Made by a program: the position numbers and the translations under genes
From: Thermococcus radiotolerans
GTDB lineage: Archaea > Methanobacteriota_B > Thermococci > Thermococcales > Thermococcaceae
Direction: 5' to 3'
DNA length: 64,000 nucleotides
Assembly (NCBI RefSeq): GCF_002214565.1
Contig: NZ_CP015106.1
Location: forward strand, 1,426,001-1,490,000
The notes under the pieces: model-generated
What the model saw: the letters and a program-made list of their open reading frames with translations, nothing else
Database searches by the model: none
Told to the model about the DNA's origin: nothing
In this document: one piece after another, positions 9,639-18,021 of the stretch
How positions within the stretch are numbered: the stretch's first letter is position 1
Layout of the letters: each line of letters opens with the position of its first letter

Positions 9639-9944
9639 ATGACGGTCAGGCCGGAGAAGAGGCTTACCAAACTGGTCCTCAGATTTGGAAGCATAGACTG
9701 GGAGAGGGCAATGGGCAAGCAGTACGAGCTCCTGAAGGACGAGAGGGTCTGGAGGGCGTTCATCAACGGCTACGCCAAGAACGGCTTCGTGGTATTCGAT
9801 GAGGAGGCCCTTCCGAGGGAGGAGCTCCTAGAAAAGCTCAGCGAGCTAAAGCCGGAGATAAAGAGGGAGGAGACCGTAACCGTTGGGGAACTCATAGAAT
9901 CCAGCTACTCGTGGAACAACCTCCTCGGAAGAATGGAATCGTAA
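9639..9944 (+). CDS. Small protein encoded behind the Tes-like gene
   Basis: A 101-aa soluble, mixed-charge protein of unknown function. It has no cysteines, membrane segment or known motif. It begins with ATG at 9639 after GAGGTGGTAGA, 9 bp from the stop of the radical SAM gene, so the pair form an operon. The close linkage suggests an accessory role in tetraether lipid synthesis, such as substrate delivery or regulation, but this is only inferred from position. It converges on the DUF2139 gene with a 10-bp gap. Confidence 0.7.
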   Translation: MTVRPEKRLTKLVLRFGSIDWERAMGKQYELLKDERVWRAFINGYAKNGFVVFDEEALPREELLEKLSELKPEIKREETVTVGELIESSYSWNNLLGRMES

Positions 9945-9954
9945 AGGGGAAGGC

Positions 9955-11421
9955 TCAGCGGAGCTCTATTCTTACCTTCCCCCTCATATCCGGTTTTTCC
10001 AGTTCGAAGCTCACGATGCCGCTGAATGAGCTCAGGTCGAGCACGTTCTTTCCGGCCCTCACGTCGAAGGTTTCGCTCACTGCCTCCCCAGCCGGCAGTG
10101 CCAGATCGTACTCGTGAACGGTCAGCCTGTTGTCCCCGCTCAGGTAGAGAACCATCCTCGGCTCGCGGTAGCCGTCCAGCGGGATTCCGCCGAAGGTTCC
10201 GGCGCCCAGGTTCTTCGCCATGCCCGGGAGTGCCAGCGGGAGGGAGAAGCTCACCGCGGGGGGCTTTTCCTGGAGTATCTTCTCGTCGAGAACCACTATG
10301 TCCCTGGCCCCGGTGTCGAAGGGCGTCGCCTCGGTCGCGCCCGTGTTGGGTGCCGTGTTGGTCGCCACCAGGAGCTTCCCGTCCATCTTCTCTATGCTCG
10401 TGACCCTGGCGCCAAAGGCCCCTACTATCTTGACCATCGGCGGGGCAACGTAGAGGAGAACACTGGGGCCGGTTATGGTGTTCGTTGCCGCCCACTCCAT
10501 GCCGACGTTGGCTGAGTCCCTTCTATAAACCGCGTCGTGGTGGGCGTTGTAGGCTGTGAGGATGCCTCCCCCGACGTTTATCGCGTTCACCCTGAACGGG
10601 GCGTAGAAGGTGTAGAACTCGAAGAGGCGGAAAAAGCGGAAGTCCTCACCCATGAAGGGGTTTCCTGCAATTATTCCACCGCGAACGAAGGCGAAGGCCC
10701 TGTTGTAGGCACTCGCCAGCGGGCCGTACTCGGGCCTTATGTAGGGCCGCCCGTCGACGCTCTCACCAAGCTTGAAGGTCTGCCATCTGCCCTCTATCAG
10801 GTCCAGAGCCCTTATCTCCCTCAGGCCCTCCGTGAAGTTGCTGCCGATGCCGAAGAAGGCCGTATCGTGAACTATCGTCCCCTTGAGGGACGGCTCGTGG
10901 ATGAGGGGTTTAGCCTTCCCGGTTCTCCTATCAAGGGCGTAGACGCCGAGGTTTGCATGCCCGTCCTCCCTCGCGATGAGGAGCCTGTCGTTGGCGGGGT
11001 CGTATAGGATATCGCTCACCTCACCGGCCCAGTCGGTCTCGTGGTGAATGGAATCCTTCCAGAGCAGCCTTATGGAGTCGTTCTCGGTGTCGTAGACGTG
11101 GACGTGGGAGTACTTGTTGTGGAAGAGTATCCTCCCCTCCTCGCGGTAAACGGCCGGCGCGTGAACCCAGCCACCGAAGTAGATGAACTCGTCAACCGTC
11201 TCGACCGCGTTGTACGTGTCGCCGCCGCTGGTCGGAGCCTCGCCAAGGAGGGTGAAGTCGTAGGTCTTTTCCTCGCCGCTCTTCACGTCTGTGAAGTGGG
11301 CATCGGCCTCGAAGGCCAGCGTGAAGTAGAGCGTTCCGTTGTGGTATTTGAGTCCAAAAATTCCACCGCTGCCCCACTCGGGGCCGTACCTTGGGGGGAA
11401 TCTATAGTCCCTGAGGAGCAT
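9955..11421 (-). CDS. DUF2139 protein, predicted beta-propeller
   Basis: A 488-aa protein that I recognise as the archaeal DUF2139 family. It is rich in short beta-strand repeats of the type 'YDPANDRLLIAREDG' and 'VYALDRRTGK', as in beta-propellers with Kelch- or WD-like blades, and ends in a small beta domain. There is no signal peptide or membrane helix at the chosen start, the ATG at 11421 after GGGTGGTTCC. The frame is open further upstream, but that part overlaps the promoter of lrgA and is not convincing. Function unknown; propellers of this kind usually serve as binding platforms or sugar-acting enzymes. Confidence 0.75.
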   Translation of the reverse strand: MLLRDYRFPPRYGPEWGSGGIFGLKYHNGTLYFTLAFEADAHFTDVKSGEEKTYDFTLLGEAPTSGGDTYNAVETVDEFIYFGGWVHAPAVYREEGRILFHNKYSHVHVYDTENDSIRLLWKDSIHHETDWAGEVSDILYDPANDRLLIAREDGHANLGVYALDRRTGKAKPLIHEPSLKGTIVHDTAFFGIGSNFTEGLREIRALDLIEGRWQTFKLGESVDGRPYIRPEYGPLASAYNRAFAFVRGGIIAGNPFMGEDFRFFRLFEFYTFYAPFRVNAINVGGGILTAYNAHHDAVYRRDSANVGMEWAATNTITGPSVLLYVAPPMVKIVGAFGARVTSIEKMDGKLLVATNTAPNTGATEATPFDTGARDIVVLDEKILQEKPPAVSFSLPLALPGMAKNLGAGTFGGIPLDGYREPRMVLYLSGDNRLTVHEYDLALPAGEAVSETFDVRAGKNVLDLSSFSGIVSFELEKPDMRGKVRIELR

Positions 11422-11501
11422 GGAACCACCCGCCCCTACTCGACCCCGAACCTTATTGACCTTTCGGGAGGCTTTTATAGGTGGAGCGCCTAGCTTAGAG
11501 C

Positions 11502-11849
11502 ATGAGGCCCTACCGAGGACTGGCGATAATCTTCGGCTTCTACGCACTGGGTGAGTTCGCCAGTTTTGCCCTCAACCTGACGATCCCTGGGAGCGTGCTC
11601 GGCATGCTCTTCCTCCTAGCGGCACTCCTCACGGGTGCCATCAGACTGGAATGGGTGGAAGGTGAGGCCGAGCTGTTCGTCAGGAACATGAGCGTCATGT
11701 TCGTTCCCCCAGGAGTGGGGATAGTCACCTACATCGGCCTCATAAAGAGCCAAGCGGTGCCGATATTCGTCGCCTTGATACTGAGCTTCCTGGTTACGCT
11801 GGTCGTCACCGCGAAGACGGTTGAACTCCTCAGGAGGGGCGAGGAATGA
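11502..11849 (+). CDS. CidA/LrgA-family holin-like membrane protein
   Basis: A 115-aa protein with four hydrophobic segments. The motif IPGSVLGMLFLL and the segment ELFVRNMSVMFVPPGVGIV are typical of LrgA/CidA. In bacteria these work with LrgB/CidB in pyruvate uptake, overflow metabolism and control of murein hydrolases; archaea lack murein, so a small-organic-acid transport role is more plausible here. The stop overlaps the start of the LrgB homologue (ATGA at 11846-11849), showing translational coupling. It is transcribed divergently from the DUF2139 gene. Confidence 0.88.
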   Translation: MRPYRGLAIIFGFYALGEFASFALNLTIPGSVLGMLFLLAALLTGAIRLEWVEGEAELFVRNMSVMFVPPGVGIVTYIGLIKSQAVPIFVALILSFLVTLVVTAKTVELLRRGEE

Positions 11850-12520
11850 ATCCACTCGGAATAACGCTCACCCTCGTTGTCTTCTACCTGTTCTCGGAGC
11901 TCCACGCCAGGAAAAGGGCCTTCTATACCAACCCGGTTCTCCTCTCCATAATCACGATAGCGGTCATCCTCAGGTGGTTCGGAATCCCCTACGGGAGCTA
12001 CATGGACAGCGCGGTTATACTCAAGTTCCTGCTCGGACCGGCGGTTGTGAGTCTGGCAGTTCCGGTCTACAAGGGCAGGGAAACCATAAAGGCCTACGCG
12101 AAGGAGATAACGCTTGGGATAGCCGTCGGCGGAACGGTCGCCATCCTCAGCGCCTTCTACATCGCCGAACTCCTCGGCGGAAGCGAGGAGGTTCTCCTCA
12201 GCATAGCCCCGAAGAGCGTTACCACGGCAATAGCTATAGGCATAAGCGAGAAGATAGGGGGCATTCCAGCATTAACCGCGGTTCTCGTGATACTGACCGG
12301 GATAATGGGGAACGCCCTCGGCCCAGAGCTTCTCGGCCTGGCGAGGGTGAGGGACAGAATAGCCAGGGGACTGGCAATGGGAGTCAGCTCCCACGGTCTC
12401 GGGACGGCGAGGATAATCCTTGAAGACGAGCTGGCGGGGGCGGTGAGCGGCCTGGCCATGGCCCTGAACGGCGTCTTCACGTCACTCCTGCTTCCCTACC
12501 TTATCGAAGTCCTCAAGTAG
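11846..12520 (+). CDS. CidB/LrgB-family membrane protein
   Basis: A 224-aa integral membrane protein with about six hydrophobic segments and the LrgB signature region around PKSVTTAIAIGISE and SSHGLGTARI. It is the obligate partner of the preceding LrgA homologue and shares the ATGA overlap. Together they probably form a membrane channel or transporter; pyruvate or other glycolytic overflow products are candidate substrates based on bacterial work. The last 39 bp overlap the 3' end of the convergent Tfx-like regulator gene, which could make mRNA of the two genes pair at the ends. Confidence 0.88.
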   Translation: MNPLGITLTLVVFYLFSELHARKRAFYTNPVLLSIITIAVILRWFGIPYGSYMDSAVILKFLLGPAVVSLAVPVYKGRETIKAYAKEITLGIAVGGTVAILSAFYIAELLGGSEEVLLSIAPKSVTTAIAIGISEKIGGIPALTAVLVILTGIMGNALGPELLGLARVRDRIARGLAMGVSSHGLGTARIILEDELAGAVSGLAMALNGVFTSLLLPYLIEVLK

Positions 12521-12925
12521 GCACTCGCTTATCCTCAGCCTGTCCTTGGCGTCAAGGAAGAGAGTGAAGTCGCGCTTCGCTATCCTGTCGCTTATTGGAG
12601 CGTGCTCCACGAGAAAGGCTATCACCTCGGCGGTGCTGTAGGGAACCTTAACCTTGAGCTCGTCAGCCTTCCGGAAGAGCCTCTCCGGGACGTTGAAGAT
12701 GTCTTCTCCCTTCTTCACGTCAACGCTTATCTTGGAGTTTATCTGCTCCCAGATGAGGATTGTGTTCCTGGCCTTCTCTATCTTCTCAAGGGCGCGCCTC
12801 TCGAGGATGCTTATGTTGGCCCTGCTCGTGCCCAGCATCTCTGCGATCTCGCTCTGCTTCAACCCCTTCGCTCGCAGGCGGAGTATCCTAATCTGCTGCT
12901 CGGTGAGAAAGCTCCGGTTCCCCAT
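12482..12925 (-). CDS. Tfx-family DNA-binding transcription regulator
   Basis: A 147-aa protein with an N-terminal helix-turn-helix resembling sigma-70 region 4: FLTEQQIRILRLRAKGLKQ then EIAEMLGTSRANISILERRA, residues about 6-45. The remaining 100 residues form an effector-like or dimerisation domain. This is the architecture of the archaeal Tfx family, named after the Methanothermobacter protein that binds downstream of the fmd promoter. It overlaps the lrgB-like gene tail to tail, so it may control that pair, but no operator is evident. The start is the ATG at 12925. Confidence 0.82.
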   Translation of the reverse strand: MGNRSFLTEQQIRILRLRAKGLKQSEIAEMLGTSRANISILERRALEKIEKARNTILIWEQINSKISVDVKKGEDIFNVPERLFRKADELKVKVPYSTAEVIAFLVEHAPISDRIAKRDFTLFLDAKDRLRISECLLEDFDKVGKQE

Positions 12926-13101
12926 TTTTAAACACCAAAGTTTAACATGGCGCCAAAGATTAAAAAGTTTTTTCTCGTGGGGATGGGGGTCAAACTCAGC
13001 GTGTTGTAAGGGGATAAGAACCAGAGCAATTGGAGCAAAGGCTCACAGAGACGGGAAATCCAACGGTTTGAAGCTCTCAGAAAAGGCCGTTAGAATTCTG
13101 G

Positions 13102-13179
13102 TGGTCCCGCGGCCCGGATTTGAACCGGGGACCTGCGGATCTACAGTCCGCCGCCGCTCCCAGGCTAGGCTACCGCGGG
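13102..13179 (-). tRNA. tRNA-Tyr (GTA)
   Basis: A complete cloverleaf on the minus strand: acceptor arms CCCGCGG and CCGCGGG, anticodon stem GCGGA/TCCGC with loop CTGTAGA (anticodon GTA), T stem CCCGG/CCGGG with loop TTCAAAT, discriminator A and an encoded CCA. There is no intron. A hairpin with arms AACGG/CCGTT lies just downstream of the 3' end and may help termination. Confidence 0.96.
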
Positions 13180-13255
13180 ACCCTACAGTCAGCCCGTTCC
13201 ATAGTGCCCCGGGTAGGTTTATAAATTTTTCTCCCGACTCTGGAGTGGTGGGAAC

Positions 13256-13837
13256 ATGAAGCTCTACGAACCCGTTACACTCGCCATGCCGCTCGCAAAG
13301 GAAATCGGAGAGTTCATAAGACGCGAGGGTAAGCTGCCAAGCGGCGACGAGCTTCGCGAGATTCTGAAGGGCCTCGGCCTCGAGGAGGGCTGCCTCGATC
13401 GCGGACTGGCCCTCTACCGGAGCAGGTTCGTCATAGCCCTGGCATTTCCCAGGGGGGAGACCGTAGTGGTGGACGCCATCTCCTCCAGCGGTGAGCTCAG
13501 CGACGCCCTGGAGGTCATAGCCTACCACGACAGAAAGCTCGGGGCCTTCGTGGTCGAGATTCTCCCGACCAACGACCTCGAATACGAGGGCAACGTCGGC
13601 ATCGAGCCGATAATCGTGGACGAGAAGACCCTCGAACTGGAGAGCAACCCGGTTCTGGGCCACTTCGAGGAGGACGAGGAAGGGCTCTTCCTGGTCATAG
13701 AGCGCGAGACCTACGAGCGCTGGAGGGAGGAGGGAGACATCAACATCTGCCCGATATGCGGCGGAGAGCTCGCCTGGAAGGGGGAGAGGGCCTACTGCCA
13801 GGACTGCGGCTACGGCGTGAGGGTGGTGAAAGGATGA
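13256..13837 (+). CDS. Conserved protein with C-terminal zinc ribbon
   Basis: A 193-aa protein with an alpha/beta N-terminal part of unknown function and a C-terminal zinc ribbon formed by CPICGG (about 162-167) and CQDCGY (about 181-186), spaced as in rubredoxin-type Zn ribbons. No catalytic motif is seen. The promoter is clear: GGTTTATAAATTTT at 13216-13229. The stop overlaps the ATG of the aldolase gene that follows, so the two proteins are made together. The zinc ribbon suggests nucleic-acid or protein binding. I do not recognise a named family. Confidence 0.8.
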   Translation: MKLYEPVTLAMPLAKEIGEFIRREGKLPSGDELREILKGLGLEEGCLDRGLALYRSRFVIALAFPRGETVVVDAISSSGELSDALEVIAYHDRKLGAFVVEILPTNDLEYEGNVGIEPIIVDEKTLELESNPVLGHFEEDEEGLFLVIERETYERWREEGDINICPICGGELAWKGERAYCQDCGYGVRVVKG

Positions 13838-14394
13838 GCAGGGCCATAAAAACCCAGCTCGTGAAGTATTCCAGGCTAGCCCACGAGAGGGGACTTACCG
13901 CGGCGTTTGGCGGAAACCTGAGCATCAGGAAGGGAAACCTCGTCTTCATCAAGGCCACTGGAGCCGTCATGGACGACATGACGGCCGAACAGGTAGCCGT
14001 AATCGACATGAGCGGAAGGCAGGTCTCCGGGGTGAGGCCGTCATCGGAGTACAGGCTCCACCTTGCGATTTACGAGAGAAGGCCGGACGTCAAAGCCATA
14101 GCGCACCTCCATCCGCCCTACTCCATAGTCGCCTCGACGCTGGTGGAGGGCGAGCTGCCGATAATAACCCCCGAGGCCGAGATTTACCTGAAGAGAATTC
14201 CAATAGCCCCGTTCAGGCCGGCTGGAACGCAGGAGCTGGCGGATATCGTTGCCAAAAGCGTGTGCCACTCGGACGCGGCGATAATGGCGAACCACGGCAT
14301 AGTTACCGTTGGGAAGACCCTTCGGGAGGCGTTCTACAAGGCGGAACTCGTCGAGGAGAGCGCGAAGCTCTGGTACTTAAGCAGAAAAGCCTGA
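13834..14394 (+). CDS. fucA: Class II aldolase, L-fuculose-phosphate aldolase-like
   Basis: A 186-aa member of the AraD/FucA class II aldolases, which use Zn2+ to cleave or form carbon-carbon bonds of phosphorylated deoxy-sugars. Metal-ligand histidines H91 and H93 occur in AHLHPPY and H154 in MANHGIV; the acid near SSEYRLH (E72) fits the catalytic or ligand Glu. The start is the ATG at 13834, overlapping the previous stop (ATGA) with GGTGGTGA just upstream; the frame is open further upstream, but that part overlaps the zinc-ribbon gene. In methanogens the homologue supplies lactaldehyde for F420 synthesis; the substrate here is not known. Confidence 0.87.
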   Translation: MSRAIKTQLVKYSRLAHERGLTAAFGGNLSIRKGNLVFIKATGAVMDDMTAEQVAVIDMSGRQVSGVRPSSEYRLHLAIYERRPDVKAIAHLHPPYSIVASTLVEGELPIITPEAEIYLKRIPIAPFRPAGTQELADIVAKSVCHSDAAIMANHGIVTVGKTLREAFYKAELVEESAKLWYLSRKA

Positions 14395-14440
14395 CGGCAA
14401 CACCAGAAACGCAGGGAAATGAGCGGGAAAAGAAAAACGC

Positions 14441-14692
14441 TCACTTGACCTGCTCAAGGGCACCGAGGACTTCCCAGATGATCGTCCTCGTGTGCATCGG
14501 CATGTTCGGGTCCTCGCTTATCTCCTCAAGGATCGCTATGGCATCGGCGGCCCTGACGGCCGGCTCCTTGCTCTCGTCCAGGAGGGCCTCGATGGCCTGC
14601 TCGGCGGCGCGCCTTATGTTCCTGGGAACAACGGTGTCCTGAACGACCTGTTCCTTGAGAACCTGCACGATCTGACCGATGAGCTCGCTCAT
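14441..14692 (-). CDS. UPF0147 family protein
   Basis: An 83-aa all-helical acidic protein belonging to UPF0147, a family conserved across Euryarchaeota without known function. Recognisable stretches are [15 protein letters not shown] and [15 protein letters not shown]. It has no cysteines or membrane helix. It starts at the ATG at 14692 after GGGGTGATAG. It is a single-gene unit with its own AT-rich upstream region (14693-14806). Confidence 0.88.
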   Translation of the reverse strand: MSELIGQIVQVLKEQVVQDTVVPRNIRRAAEQAIEALLDESKEPAVRAADAIAILEEISEDPNMPMHTRTIIWEVLGALEQVK

Positions 14693-14806
14693 TCTATCAC
14701 CCCCTTTTCTAAAGAATTGTTACTAAAACTTTCCCGGATTATCTTAAGCTTTCCTAACTAAAAAGCTTTTCGGTCAACGTCGAAATCAGGGGATGAGAAG
14801 GGCGCC

Positions 14807-15334
14807 TCAGAACTCAACGCCCTTCCTCGCGAGGATTCCTCTCTGGTAGGGGTGCTTGACCTCCCGCATCTCCGTCACGTAGTCGGCCAGCTCAAAGAGC
14901 TCCTCCGGGCAGTAGCGGCCGGTAAGGACGAGTTCGGTGTGAGGGGCTTTGCTCTTGATGAGCTCCTTGACCTCCTCAACGTCGAGCATTTTGAAACCGA
15001 GGGCAACGCAGATTTCGTCGAGGATCACAAGGTCCCATTCGCCGCTCGAGACGACCTCCTTCGCGCGAGCCAGAGCCTTCTTTGCGGCCTCTATGTCGTC
15101 CGGCTCGGGCTCTCCGTGGACGAACTTGGGCAGGCCGAAGGACTCTATGACAGCGCCGCATTCGGCTATCTTCTTCTGCTCACCATAAACATCCGGCGCC
15201 TTCATGAACTGGAGGATGATGACCCTCCCGCCGGAGCCGAGCATCCTGACGGCCAGGCCAAAGGCGGCAGTTGTCTTCCCCTTTCCGTTGCCGGTGTAGA
15301 TGTGAACAAGACCGAGCTTGTCTTTCCAGGGCAT
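14807..15334 (-). CDS. cobA: Cob(I)alamin/cobyrinate adenosyltransferase (CobA/CobO/BtuR)
   Basis: Transfers the 5'-deoxyadenosyl group of ATP to the reduced cobalt of corrinoids, a step in adenosylcobalamin synthesis or salvage. The unusual P-loop of this family, GNGKGKTTAAFG, spans residues 15-26; WDLVILDEI (Walker B-like) follows near 100. At 175 aa it matches the family length. The start is the ATG at 15334. It lies at the left border of the restriction-modification island, which begins about 110 bp upstream on the opposite strand. Confidence 0.94.
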   Translation of the reverse strand: MPWKDKLGLVHIYTGNGKGKTTAAFGLAVRMLGSGGRVIILQFMKAPDVYGEQKKIAECGAVIESFGLPKFVHGEPEPDDIEAAKKALARAKEVVSSGEWDLVILDEICVALGFKMLDVEEVKELIKSKAPHTELVLTGRYCPEELFELADYVTEMREVKHPYQRGILARKGVEF

Positions 15335-15448
15335 GTGTATTCACCAAGATGGATATAATTGCCAGGGGTTTTAAGGGTGTTGGAGCATTATATCATGAAT
15401 AGAAAATAGTAACATCCGCAAAACGGCTCCAAATGCCCAAAAGTAAAC

Positions 15449-15457
15449 GTTATATAT
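15449..15457 (+). promoter_or_regulatory. TATA box of the hsdRMS operon
   Basis: TTATATATC, a strong archaeal TATA element, 33-41 bp upstream of the hsdR ATG. Transcription would start near 15480, giving a very short leader. This is the only clear promoter for hsdR, hsdM and hsdS, which are tightly packed. Confidence 0.6.
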
Positions 15458-15489
15458 CTCGCAAGGTCACAGATTATGGGTTTTGAACC

Positions 15490-18018
15490 ATGGGGAGGTA
15501 TTCGGATTACAGTGAAGCCGATACGAGAAGCAAGCTGATCGATCCGAAGCTCCACGAGAGTGGATGGGACGAGGATAGAATCAGAAGGGAATACGTCATC
15601 TCAGTAGGAAGAATTCTGAACAACGACGGAAGCAGAACATCTCCAAAGAGAGCCGATTACGTTCTATTCTACCCGAACTTCCAAGGACACATAATAGCCG
15701 TTGTGGAGGCAAAAAAGGCAAGTGAGGATCCATACTTAGGACTGGAACAGGCGAAAGGGTACGCAAAAGCCCTCGATGCTCCTTTCGCGTACGCCACCAA
15801 CGGGCTGAAGATAGTTGAGTACGACTTCTTCACGAAGCAAACCAGGGAACTAGACGCGTTTCCTGAACCTGACGAGCTGTGGGAAAGATACACCAAGAGA
15901 AAAGGCCTCGACGAGGCAATACGGCGGGCAAAATCAAACCCCCTCGCAGTTCCATTCTACGTTCGCGACAAAAAGCCCCGCTATTACCAGGAGGTCGCCG
16001 TTAGGCGCGCGATAGAGGAGATACTCCTCGGGAGAAAGCGCCTACTCCTGACAATGGCGACGGGAAGTGGAAAGACGTTTGTAGCATTTCAGATAGCATG
16101 GAAGCTCTACCAGAGCGGCTTTTTGAAAAAGATACTCTTCGTGGTGGATAGGGTCTACCTGCGGGGACAAGCGTACAACGCGTTTGAAGCCTTTGGAAAC
16201 GCACGCTGGGAGCTCAAGGGGGACAACATCAACTTCGCCAAGGACGTTTATTTTGCCACGTATCAGACTTTGTATTCGGAGAAAAACGGTAAGAAGGTCT
16301 ACCAGCATTTTGATCCCGATTACTTTGATCTCGTAATAATAGACGAGTGCCACCGCTCGGGCTGGAACAGGTGGCACGATATCCTGAAGTACTTCGGCAA
16401 CGCGATTCATCTCGGCCTGACTGCAACGCCGAAGAGGAGCGATAACGTTGACGTTTACAAGTACTTTGGTGAGCCAGTCTACGAGTACAAGCTCGCCCAG
16501 GGCATAGAGGACGGCTATCTTGCTCCCCCCGAAGAGATCGTAAGGGTTTACACCAACGTGGATAAAGAGGGTAGAATAACATTCAAAGAGCTCAGAAGTG
16601 CCGGCGTTCAGCTGGAGATACCGGAGGGAGCAGAGCTTAAGGAGTATTATACCGCAGAAGAATTTGAAAAGAGTATAATCCTGCCCGACAGAACACGGGC
16701 CATAGTGAGCTGGATAGCGAAGTTCCTTGAGGATACGGATCCATTTGCCAAGACCGTCATTTTCTGTCCGACTCAGAGACACGCGAGGGAAGTGGCAGCA
16801 CTCCTAAACAACTATTTCAACCCTAAGTTCCGCGTTGACAACTACGCTTATCCAATAATCTCGGACGACCCCGAGGCCCATCGGGTCCTTAGGAACAGCT
16901 TTGCAAACGCGGAAGAACAGTTCCCAGTAGTGGCGACGACCGTTGACGTGCTGAGCACTGGAATAGACGTCCCTCCGATAAGGAACATTATCTTCCTGAA
17001 GCACGTCGGCTCGAAGGTCGAGTTCCACCAGATAATAGGGAGGGCTTCGAGGCTGTACGACAGAACCAGAAAGTTCACCTTCAGGATAATAGACTTCACA
17101 GGGGCAACGAGGCTCTTCGACAGTTGGGACTTCCCCAAGTTCAAGCCCGACAAGGATCGGCCGACCGATTGGTATCTGAACATGCTCATAGTTGACGATG
17201 AGACTCTAAAGCCCATTAAAGGCGCCGACGTTGTGGTTCACGTTAAGCCCGGAAAGCCGGTTCACATCGTTGCGGACGATAGCGGTAGGATTTTCCTCAG
17301 CAACGTTCCGAGAGAGGCGGTACTCGTCGATATACGGGCGAGCGGATACAGGCCGAAGAAAACCTATGTCTCGACGTTTCCGAGGCCGGATAATCAAGCA
17401 ACGGTAACGCTCAGGAAGCTCAAACCCGAGAACAAAGCCCCGATAACGGTAAGGGGCATCAACGTCTACATCCAGGAAGAGAACAAGATAAAGATAGAGA
17501 TCAAGGGCAACAAGGTTCTTGAGGCCGAGTACGTGAAGTACACCAAGGAGCAGGTGAGGAGGAGGGTCACCAGCTTAACAGACCTCAAGAAGATATGGCT
17601 GGACAGAAAAGCGAGGCTCAGATTCAAGGAAGATCTGAAAAAAGCGGGCATAGACCTCAAGCTGCTCTCGCTCATCGAGAAGGTTCCGGAGGCGGATGAG
17701 TTCGACCTTCTCGCCAATCTGCTCTTCGATGCCCCGATAGTTTCGAGGGACGAGAGGGCGCACCTGTTCCTTGAGCTGAAGAAGGAGTTCATGGACAAGT
17801 TCGGCGAGAAGGGCAGGGAAATAATCCTCGACCTCATAGACCACTACCGCCTCTACGGCCTGAGCGAGATTGAGGACCCAAGGGTTTTTGAACTTCCGGA
17901 GTTCAAGGCCTACGGTGGGCTGAAGGGCATTGCCAAGCTGTTCGGCGGAGGGAAAGGCCTCCGCAAAGTCCTGGAGGAGATTGAAAAAGGCCTGTACGCC
18001 GATTTAATGGAGGGATGA
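15490..18018 (+). CDS. hsdR: Type I restriction enzyme, R subunit
   Basis: The motor and nuclease subunit of a type I restriction-modification system: it cuts DNA lacking the cognate methylation after ATP-driven translocation. The N-terminal PD-(D/E)xK nuclease has D56 and E73-A-K75. The SF2 helicase follows with TGSGKT at 191-196, DECH at 285-288, LTATPKR, and GIDVPPI...QIIGRASR (motifs V-VI). Residues about 566-640 form an added beta-sandwich domain of the carboxypeptidase-regulatory or PEGA kind (GADVVVHVKPGKPVHIV, DDSGRIFLSNVP, ASGYRP), which I do not know from ordinary HsdR. The C-terminal helical part would bind the methylase. At 842 aa it is of EcoEI-like length. hsdM follows after 3 bp. 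Confidence 0.95.
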   Translation: MGRYSDYSEADTRSKLIDPKLHESGWDEDRIRREYVISVGRILNNDGSRTSPKRADYVLFYPNFQGHIIAVVEAKKASEDPYLGLEQAKGYAKALDAPFAYATNGLKIVEYDFFTKQTRELDAFPEPDELWERYTKRKGLDEAIRRAKSNPLAVPFYVRDKKPRYYQEVAVRRAIEEILLGRKRLLLTMATGSGKTFVAFQIAWKLYQSGFLKKILFVVDRVYLRGQAYNAFEAFGNARWELKGDNINFAKDVYFATYQTLYSEKNGKKVYQHFDPDYFDLVIIDECHRSGWNRWHDILKYFGNAIHLGLTATPKRSDNVDVYKYFGEPVYEYKLAQGIEDGYLAPPEEIVRVYTNVDKEGRITFKELRSAGVQLEIPEGAELKEYYTAEEFEKSIILPDRTRAIVSWIAKFLEDTDPFAKTVIFCPTQRHAREVAALLNNYFNPKFRVDNYAYPIISDDPEAHRVLRNSFANAEEQFPVVATTVDVLSTGIDVPPIRNIIFLKHVGSKVEFHQIIGRASRLYDRTRKFTFRIIDFTGATRLFDSWDFPKFKPDKDRPTDWYLNMLIVDDETLKPIKGADVVVHVKPGKPVHIVADDSGRIFLSNVPREAVLVDIRASGYRPKKTYVSTFPRPDNQATVTLRKLKPENKAPITVRGINVYIQEENKIKIEIKGNKVLEAEYVKYTKEQVRRRVTSLTDLKKIWLDRKARLRFKEDLKKAGIDLKLLSLIEKVPEADEFDLLANLLFDAPIVSRDERAHLFLELKKEFMDKFGEKGREIILDLIDHYRLYGLSEIEDPRVFELPEFKAYGGLKGIAKLFGGGKGLRKVLEEIEKGLYADLMEG

Positions 18019-18021
18019 TTA

